Positions 56,909 through 64,000 of a stretch of 64,000 bases of DNA are shown here, in pieces; the first letter of the stretch is position 1; every line of letters starts with the position of its first letter. The translations under genes and the position numbers were made by a program. The notes under the pieces were generated by a model. The model did no database searches. It was not told the origin of the DNA and saw nothing but the letters and a program-made list of their open reading frames with translations. Source of the stretch: Dryas octopetala (taxonomy: Eukaryota; Streptophyta; Magnoliopsida; Rosales; Rosaceae); the NCBI GenBank assembly GCA_963921425.1, contig OY992836.1, forward strand, positions 2,123,825 through 2,187,824, in the 5' to 3' direction.

Positions 56909-58942
56909 TGTTGAGTGCTCATTTTACACTACTTTATGATACTAACTCCCTAACTCAGAGTGCAAGAACTCGATATTTTGTGTTTTGTTAGTTTGCTTTT
57001 GTTCTTATAGGATAAAATGAGCAAAGAAGAGAAAAGGAGCCAAAAGAACCATTTTTAGACGTTTCCTAGTCAAACTAGGAAAACGAGTGAAATCCTGGTT
57101 AAATCAGGAAAAGTGCAGAAATCCTAGTCAAATGAGAATTCATAGTCACACCAGGAAACATCAAGTCCAGAACCATCATTGCGGAGCCAGAAATAAGAAA
57201 TCCTGATTGAAACAGGAAATCCTGTTGAATTAGGAAACCTAACCCTACTAGGGAAAGGAGTCCGAATGACACTAGGAGACCCCAGGAGCAATATGGTCAT
57301 TACGAGGAGTCGAAATGGATAAGGAATCCCTCATTTACAAGAAATCTTAGTTGCACTAGGAAATGTTGGTCAAAGTCAACTCTACAAAGTCAAGGTTTCA
57401 GTAGCTTCCAGAAGGTGGTGGACATCCATGGAAATGAATAGAGGAAAGAAATGAATTCAAATTCAAATGGAAATGAGGGGCAAAATGGGAAGTCAGAGTT
57501 AATGGTCAAGGGTCAACTATGACAAGTCAACAAGTCAAATGCACCATGAGCCTATGCAATACCGAAATCTGAAGGGGCCATGCATGCATGCATGCGACAG
57601 CCCAAGATGAAGCCCAATGCGCCAGCCCAAGACTAACAGCCATGCGCATGCACTGAAACCCTAGGAGGCCTGGCGTGCGTCACTTAGGCCCAAAGCTAAA
57701 GCCCTTGCCGCAAGCCCAAAGTTTCTCCTAACCCTAGCTGCTGCCGCACCTTGCCTTTTCCTTGCCTCCTAAGGTTCCTCTCTCACTCACCTCTATAAAT
57801 ATATCCTTACAATTCAGAAAAAAGGGGCTTCTCTCCTATTTTATTTTTCAGAAACCCTAACTAGCCTCTCTCTCTTTCTTGCCGCACACCTTTGCTGCCA
57901 CCTTGCCGAGCACCTCAGCCACCTTGCCGGGGAGCCCAAGGCCGAGCAGCACCATTGCGCCACCACCCTTGCAGCCACACCATCTCATGCTGCCATCTCG
58001 CCTTCACCTTGCTGCCTAGGCTTGATTTCTAATTCCCTTCCTTTTATTTTATTGTTTTAATTATGCATTATTTATTTATGGAGTTAATTATGTGTAACTG
58101 AATATTGGGCTAGGGCTAGGATGAAGCCCTAGTTATGCTGTTTACTCTCACTATGGATTATTGATATTTTAATTATTTACATGTTGACAAATCTTGGATC
58201 TCTGTTTAAATTGACTTTATTTGTTTCGTATCTTTGACTGATCACCTTAGGTTACATGCATCTAGATTTATGTTGTGAAACTAAACAAGCTCAAAAGGAT
58301 GATAGTTTCAATAGGCAACAAGTGGGTATCCTAAGATAATATTCATGAGAAAAGGGATTATAGAAGAGATAGGGTACATTAATTTGGAGCTATGCGCTAT
58401 GTGTTTGTCACTCTCACAGATTGTAATGACTTCTGCATGGGTAATAGCTGCCTTAGCTTAGCACTAGAGAACATGCAAGTTAACTGGCTAAGGAAGGCCC
58501 AAGAAGCTCTTAGTTATGCACAGTAAGGGGAGTAATTGCTAAAAGTAATTAGCCAAACCTTTTAGTAGACGAACTTTGTTGGCATGTTTATATATTGATT
58601 GTTAATATCCATAGTAGAGTGAATGGTATGCTAGTGGTGGTTTCTGCCCCTAGTGTTTCTTTATTATTGTTTATCTAAATTCATTCAGTTGTTATTTAAA
58701 AGTTTTGTTATTTATCTGTTAGTTTAGTCCCATCTCAAAAACCAATCAAAACCCCCATTTGCGTGTGTGTGTTAGAGTTGAGTTAATTTAATTTAATTAA
58801 GTTAGTAATCATAACACTAGTACAATTCCCTGTGGGATCAACCTCGTATTTGTAAGCTTTGCTACTCCGCGATTAGTGCACTTGCGAGTTAACCTAGAGC
58901 TCAGAAAAAGTTATTTAATTTGTTCTAGGAAAACATACAACA
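56909..58942 (+). repeat. LTR N: 5' LTR of a plus-strand Athila-like element
   Basis: TGTTGAGTGC...ATACAACA, 2034 bp, shorter than LTR C because part of the promoter and leader region is missing. It keeps the TATA box (57794-57801), palindrome array (about 57060-57365), CATG repeat and U5 hairpin. The left flank is TCCCC; the right end of the element is outside the window. Confidence 0.87.
57794..57801 (+). promoter_or_regulatory. TATA box of LTR N
   Basis: TATAAATA after a CT-rich run, matching LTRs A and C. Confidence 0.65.
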
Positions 58943-58948
58943 AGTTTT

Positions 58949-58966
58949 TGGCGCCGTTGTCGGGGA
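58949..58966 (+). other. Primer-binding site of N, one mismatch
   Basis: TGGCGCCGTTGTCGGGGA has one C-to-T change from the tRNA-Asp site, consistent with methyl-C decay. Confidence 0.85.
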
Positions 58967-59041
58967 ATTGTTATTTTAGTTAGGTTTTATTTTCTGTTTA
59001 TATTTTTTATTCTTGCTGATTTCTCTGGTTTCTAAGGTACA

Positions 59042-59071
59042 ATGGAAGAATCAAATTCGAAGATCACTCCT
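59042..59071 (+). pseudogene. gag: First ten codons of gag of N
   Basis: It opens [10 protein letters not shown] like Y, X and G, and is cut by element O at 59072. The rest of N would lie beyond O, outside this window. Confidence 0.85.
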
Positions 59072-61606
59072 TGTTGTATGTTTTCCAAGAGCAAATTAAG
59101 TAACCTTTCCTGAGCTCTAGGTTAACCCGCAAGTGCACGAATCGCTAAGTAGCAAAGCTTACAAATACGAGGTCGATCCCACAGGGAATTGTACTAGTGT
59201 TATGTTCACTAACTTAATTAAATTCGATTAAATCAACTCTAACTCACACACGCAAATGGGGGGTTTTGATTAGTTTTTGAGACTAGACAAACTAACAGAT
59301 AAATGACAAAACTTTAAAATAACAACTGAATGAATTTGGATAAAACAATAAAAAAGAACACTAGGGGTCAGAATCCACCGCTAGCATACCATTCACTCTA
59401 CTATGGATAATAACATTCAATAAATAAACATGTTGACAAAGTTCGTCTACTAAAAGGTTTGGCTAGTCACTTTTAGCAATTACTCCCCTTACTGTGCATA
59501 AACTAAGAGCTTCTTGGGTCTTCCTTAGCCAGTTAACTTGCATGTTCCCTAGTTCTAAGCTAAGGCAGCTGTTACCCATGCAAGAGTCGTTACGATCTGT
59601 GAGAGTGACAAACACATAGCGCATGGCTCCAAATTAATGTACTGTATGTCATCTATGATCTCTTTTCTCATGAATATTATCTTAGGATACCCACTTGTTG
59701 CCTATTGAAACTATCATCCTTTCGAGTTTGTTTAGTTTCACAACATAAATCTAGATGCATGCAACCTAAGGTGATCAGTCAAAGATGCAAAACAAATAGA
59801 GTCAATTTAAACAAAGATCCAAGATTTGTCAACATGTAAATAATTAAAAATCAATAATCCATAGTGAGAGTAAGTAGCATCGCTAGGGCTTCATCCTAGC
59901 CCTAGCCCAATATTCAGTTACACATAATTAAATCCATAAATAAATAATGCATAATTAAAACAATTAAAATAAAAGAAAGGGAAGAAGAAATCAAGCCACG
60001 GATGACGAGGTGGAGGCGGCTCCACCGTTGGACGGTGTGGCTGCAAGGTGGCGTGATGGCTGCTGCTCGGCTTGGGCTCCACGGCAAGGCTGCTGGGGTG
60101 CTCGGCAAAGTGGTGGCAGCAAGAAGGTGGCACGGCTAGGTGGTGGTGGCTGCGGCGTGACTTCCTCCTCCTTCTTCAGTTCAGCCCAAAAATAAATGAA
60201 CACAAAGATAGGTGGCTGTAGCAGAAAAATAAAGAGAAGAGAAGGAGGTGATGGGGGCTGCGGCAAGAGAAAAGAGAGAGATGGTGGCTGCTAGGGTTTG
60301 CTTCAGAAAAATAAAAGAAAGAGAGAGAGAAGAGAAGGGTGTGCGGCCAGAAAGAAGGAGGCTAGCTAGGGTTTCTGAAAATTAAAGAGGAGAGAACCCC
60401 CTCCTTGAGTTATAAAGATGTATTTATAGAGGAGAGTGGGGCTGAGATTTCTCTTTCTCTTCCATATGGGATAAGAGCATTCCTTGCACACCAAGACTTA
60501 TAATTTTCGGCCAAGCATGGGCCTTGGGCTGATTTGGGCTCTTTTTGGGCGTAACTCCCTTTTCAGCTCGCGGAACTGCTGCGCTACCTCCACTAAAATG
60601 GCCATATCTTGAGCTAGAAAACTCGGAATTGAAATCTGTAAACTTCCCTGCGAAGCTAACATCCGTATCTTTCCAACCATATATGGCATGCTACCTGATT
60701 CATTCTGGAGAATTACAGAATTGCTGTCGAAATTGGTGCTCTATTTTCCAGGGTTTTGACTTCTTTTTTCAGCTAGGATTCCTTGGGAGGCAAGAACAAG
60801 AAAGTGCAGCAGCAGCTAGGGTTAGGAGAGCATTGGGCTTGCGGCAAGGGCTTTGGCTTTGGGCTTAAGTGACACACGCCAGCCCTAGGGTTTAGTGCAT
60901 GGCTGCTAGTCTTGGGTTGGCGCATTGGGCTTCCTCTTGGGCTGGCGCATGCATGCATGCATAGTCCCTTCAGATTTCGGCATTGCATAGGCCCACGACC
61001 CATTTGACTTGTTGACTTTGTCTTCCCATTTTGCCCCTCATCTCCATTTGAATTTGAATTCATTTCTTCCCTCCATTTATTTCCATGGATGTCCACCACC
61101 TTCTAGAAGCTTCTAGAACCTTGACTTTGTAGAGTTGACTTTGACCAACATTTCCTAGTGTGACTAGGATTTCTTGTAAATGAAGGATTCCTTATCCATT
61201 TCGACTTCTCATAATGACCATATTGCCCCTGGGGTCTCCTAGTGTCATTAGGACTCCTTTTCCTAGTTGGGTTAGGTTTCCTAGTTCAACCAGGATTTCC
61301 TGTTCCAATCGGGATTTCTCATTTCTGGCTCCGCAATGATGGTTCTGAACTTAATGTTTCCTAGTGTGACTAGGAATCCTCATTCGACTAGGATTTCGGC
61401 CCCTTTCCTGGTTTGACCAGGATTTCTCTTGTTTTCCTAGTTTGACTAGGAAATGTCTAAAAATGGTCCTTTTGGCTTCTTTTCTCTTCTTTGCTCATTT
61501 TATCCTATAAAAACAAAAACAAACTAACAACACACAAAATATCGAGTTCTTGCACTCTGAGTTAGGGAGTTAGTATCTTAAAATAGTGTAAAATGAGCAC
61601 TCAACA
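59072..61606 (-). repeat. LTR O: 3' LTR of a minus-strand Athila-like element
   Basis: TGTTGTATG...CACTCAACA, 2535 bp, nearly the full length of LTR C. It has the TATA region at about 60420, GCTAGGGCT stem-loop (about 59882-59906), U5 hairpin (about 59123) and palindrome array (about 61145-61450). The flanking pentamer on the left is CTCCT. Confidence 0.88.
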
Positions 61607-63321
61607 CACCCCCAAACTTAGATTTTGCTAGTCCTCGAGCAAAAAGAATAAAGAAAAGACTCAAGACAGACTTAAAACATCCCAACACATGATTTCATAA
61701 GCACAGCCATAAATAGCATAATCAAGCAAGATACGTATAAAATTCATTCTTCAACCTCTAATAATGTTTCAATTAACATACCTTACTCCTCCCTGAGAAA
61801 TATAGACCATCCTTAACGCAAACTCAAGTGTTTATACAAACAAGACTAAATCAGCATATCCAAAATAGTATCAACTCCAATTCTCACCAAGGCATGCTCT
61901 CAACAATAAAACACTCAGAGATTGGGTTGATATGTGCACTCAAGTATATGTGAGAGATGATATGATAAACAAATGCAAACAGCTCACATATTAATCATGA
62001 AAGACAGGCACCATGAACAAAAACACTGATCTCAAGAAAAGGATTTAAAATACTTGAAACAGAATCAATAACCATAAGCTTCCCTTTTATCTAGACTCCA
62101 CATAATGAACTACAATTCTCTCAAGATCAAGTAGGGCTTACTCGGGGTTGTAATGGAGGCTTAGGTTAGGATAAGGTAATGAAGTGAAACGGATAACAAA
62201 GGGCTACAGACTATGGATTTGCTCAAAAGTAGAGGCATTCCTTGCATAATTTGTAATCATAGTCTTGAATTCGAACACTTTTCTTTTTCATCCTTTGAAA
62301 TCGTTCGTTCCCTTAACAACACTTCTTTTTTTTTTTTTAGGGAACGACACATTCTTAAGCACGATTCCTTCTCTTCCAAGCTATGCACACACATTTCTTT
62401 TTAAACTCACAGCTTCATTAGCTCAATGCAAATCCATCAGTAAGGTAAACAGGTTGAGGAGTGAAACTCCCCCAAACTTAGGGTTTGGTATAGGGGTAAA
62501 CAAAGAAAAGGTCATTAGGCTCAAATTGTTTGACTAGGGTTATAACACAGGGTAGGCCCTAGGCTATGGGTTAAAAACAAACAAGGCCTAATATCATCTC
62601 CTAAGATTCATGTAGTTATATCCATGCTTTGAATTGAATAAGAGAGAAGTTCTAGCTTATTGATTCACAAATATATTCCAAGTACTTAATCAAAAGAAAG
62701 AATAATGAGATCACAACAACTTTATATGAAACGAAAATTTTTAGAGTAATGTAAACACTCAAGAATTGAAGTACAGAGCTCAAAAGCTCACTTAGGTCAT
62801 ACAAGTCTACTCTATTAAGTATATGCATCTCTAGTCATGTAAGTTATCACTTAAGTTCACGAAAACAAGGCCTACTTGATAGAGTTGTAAAGCATGTTAT
62901 GAACCAATACTAGAGATAGACGAATTCATACTATATAGTCAAGCTAGACATGCCCATAATAGAAATACAATCAATCAGTTGGGGACTCAAAACAACAAAA
63001 TAAACAAAAAGACTCAAAATTTTTTTTTTTTTTTTAAATGCAATGCATTCCCCACCCCCAAACTTAAAAGAAACATTGTCCTCAATGTTAAATGAAAGAC
63101 AAATGTAATGCACAATATAATAAACAGAGGAAGGGAAAAACAATAAATAAAACAAATCTACTTAAATGAGCGAAAAGAGGGTGAAAACGTACCTTGGCTG
63201 GTGTGAAAAGGCTCGCCCATGCATAAGTACCAAATCACCTCCTCGTCGTCATCCATCCCTTGGGTTGCCTCCCAAGAAGCGCTAAGTTTCACGTCTTCAG
63301 CCAGACCTAGTCTTGTACTAG
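61607..63321 (-). other. Non-coding 3' region of O
   Basis: It contains the PPT (61607-61619) and second purine motif (near 62468), the long hairpin (62211-62437), a T-tract (63018-63034), the first purine motif with stem-loop (about 63050-63090) and a frameshifted relative of the small ORF (about 62990-63260). It stops at CTAG of the pol end, where LTR P is inserted. Confidence 0.7.
62211..62437 (-). ncRNA. Long imperfect hairpin in the 3' non-coding region (O copy)
   Basis: The pairs are 62211-62220 with 62428-62437, a bulged CATAG/CTTGAA arm (about 62263 with about 62383) and 62305-62313 with 62339-62347 (TCGTTCCCT, 9 bp perfect). The inner stem is fully paired here, while Y and X have a one-base bulge. 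Confidence 0.5.
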
Positions 63322-64000
63322 TGATGAGTGTGCATTTTGCATCACTTTATGATACTAATTCCTTAACCTAGAGTGTTAGAACTCGCTATTTTGTGTTTCT
63401 TGTCTTGTTTTTGTGTTTTCAGGTCAAATGAAGCAGAAATGAGAAAAAGAAGCAAATGGAGCCATTTTGGGACATTTCCTGGTCAAACCAGGAAAACGAG
63501 TGAAATCCTGGTCAAACCAGGAAAAGTGCAGAAATCCTAGTCAAATGAGGATTCCTAGTCACACTAGGAAACATCAAGTCTAGAACCATCATTGCGGAGC
63601 CAGAAATGTGAAATCCTGATTCAAACAGGAAATCCTGGTTGAACTAGGAAACCTAACCCAACTAGGGAAAGGAGTCCTAGTGACACTAGGAGACCCCAGG
63701 GGCAATATGGTCATTACGAGAAGTCGAAATGGATAAGGAATCTCTCATTCTCAAGAAATCCTAGTTGCACCAGGAAATGTTTTTCAAGGTTCCAGAAGCT
63801 TCCAGAAGGTGGTGGAAATCCATGGAAATGAATGGAGGGAAGAAATGAATTTGAATTCAAATGAAAATGAGGGGCAAAATGGGAAGTCAAAAGTGGAGGG
63901 CCCATGGGCCCTAGGGATGCCGAACCAAGTGGGCCATGCATGCACATGCATGGGCCCAAACCCTAGCAGCCCAAAAGCCACACGCAAGGAGGAAGATGGC
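63322..64000 (+). repeat. LTR P: 5' part of a family-2 LTR
   Basis: It begins TGATGAGTGTG and contains the palindrome array (about 63475-63777), CATG repeat (about 63936-63951) and AAACCCTAG/AGCCCA motifs, running off the window. It is inserted at the pol stop of O (left flank ACTAG). Confidence 0.87.

Noticed and set aside
26292..64000. Many ORFs of 60-240 codons antisense to gag-pol (for example 9272-9826, 18323-19045)
   Set aside because: They mirror conserved pol sequence on the other strand, have no family resemblance and change freely between copies.

Overview
The window is intergenic repeat DNA from a flowering plant, probably a eudicot. It is a stack of nested Ty3/gypsy LTR retrotransposons. 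I found no host protein gene, tRNA, rRNA or CRISPR array. The plant origin rests on Athila/Tat-type polyproteins, primer-binding sites that match the 3' end of plant tRNA-Asp, LTR promoters rich in plant motifs (telo-box AAACCCTA, site II TGGGCY, RY CATGCATG) and 5-bp target-site duplications (TSDs) around each resolved insertion.

Left third (1-24772, plus strand). A Ty3/gypsy LTR of another lineage, with an initiator-Met PBS (1-772 and 23917-24053), is split by an Athila-like element, X (773-23916, TSD CTCAC). X's 5' LTR is cut near its end by a second Athila-like element, Y (3154-14071). Y has an intact 1751-codon gag-pol gene (5159-10414). The central LTR is shared by the Y and X interiors, and about 3.6 kb (3154-6745 and 12206-15797, offset 9052) is almost identical. 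This points to recombination after the nested insertion. X's own gag-pol carries two 1-bp deletions.

Middle (24773-48002, mostly minus strand). A truncated plus-strand LTR (K) abuts a minus-strand gag remnant (J). J's 5' LTR (D, 27149-48002) was later hit by a solo LTR (E, TSD TTCTC) and a full Athila-like element (G, 31292-47473, TSD CATTT). G itself contains two solo LTRs (Q, TSD ACGGA; I, TSD GCAAT). G's gag-pol is degenerate.

Right third (48003-64000). A truncated LTR (M) contains a minus-strand chromovirus-like element with short LTRs (L, 48103-55864), whose integrase is split by a solo LTR (R, TSD AATCC). Next come a plus-strand gag scrap, an Athila-like 5' LTR with PBS and the first ten gag codons (N), a minus-strand Athila-like element (O) inserted there, and an LTR (P) inserted at O's pol stop that runs off the window.

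Two LTR families dominate. The first, TGTTGAGTG...ATACAACA, is found in X, Y, G, N and O. The second, TGATGAGTG...ATTCAACA or a close variant, is found in E, I, Q, R, D, M, K and P, mostly as solo or truncated LTRs. The most interesting signals are non-coding: a long hairpin in the pol-to-3'LTR region of the first family with paired base changes between copies, an array of hyphenated palindromes in U3, a triple polypurine motif, and leader structures conserved between the two families.
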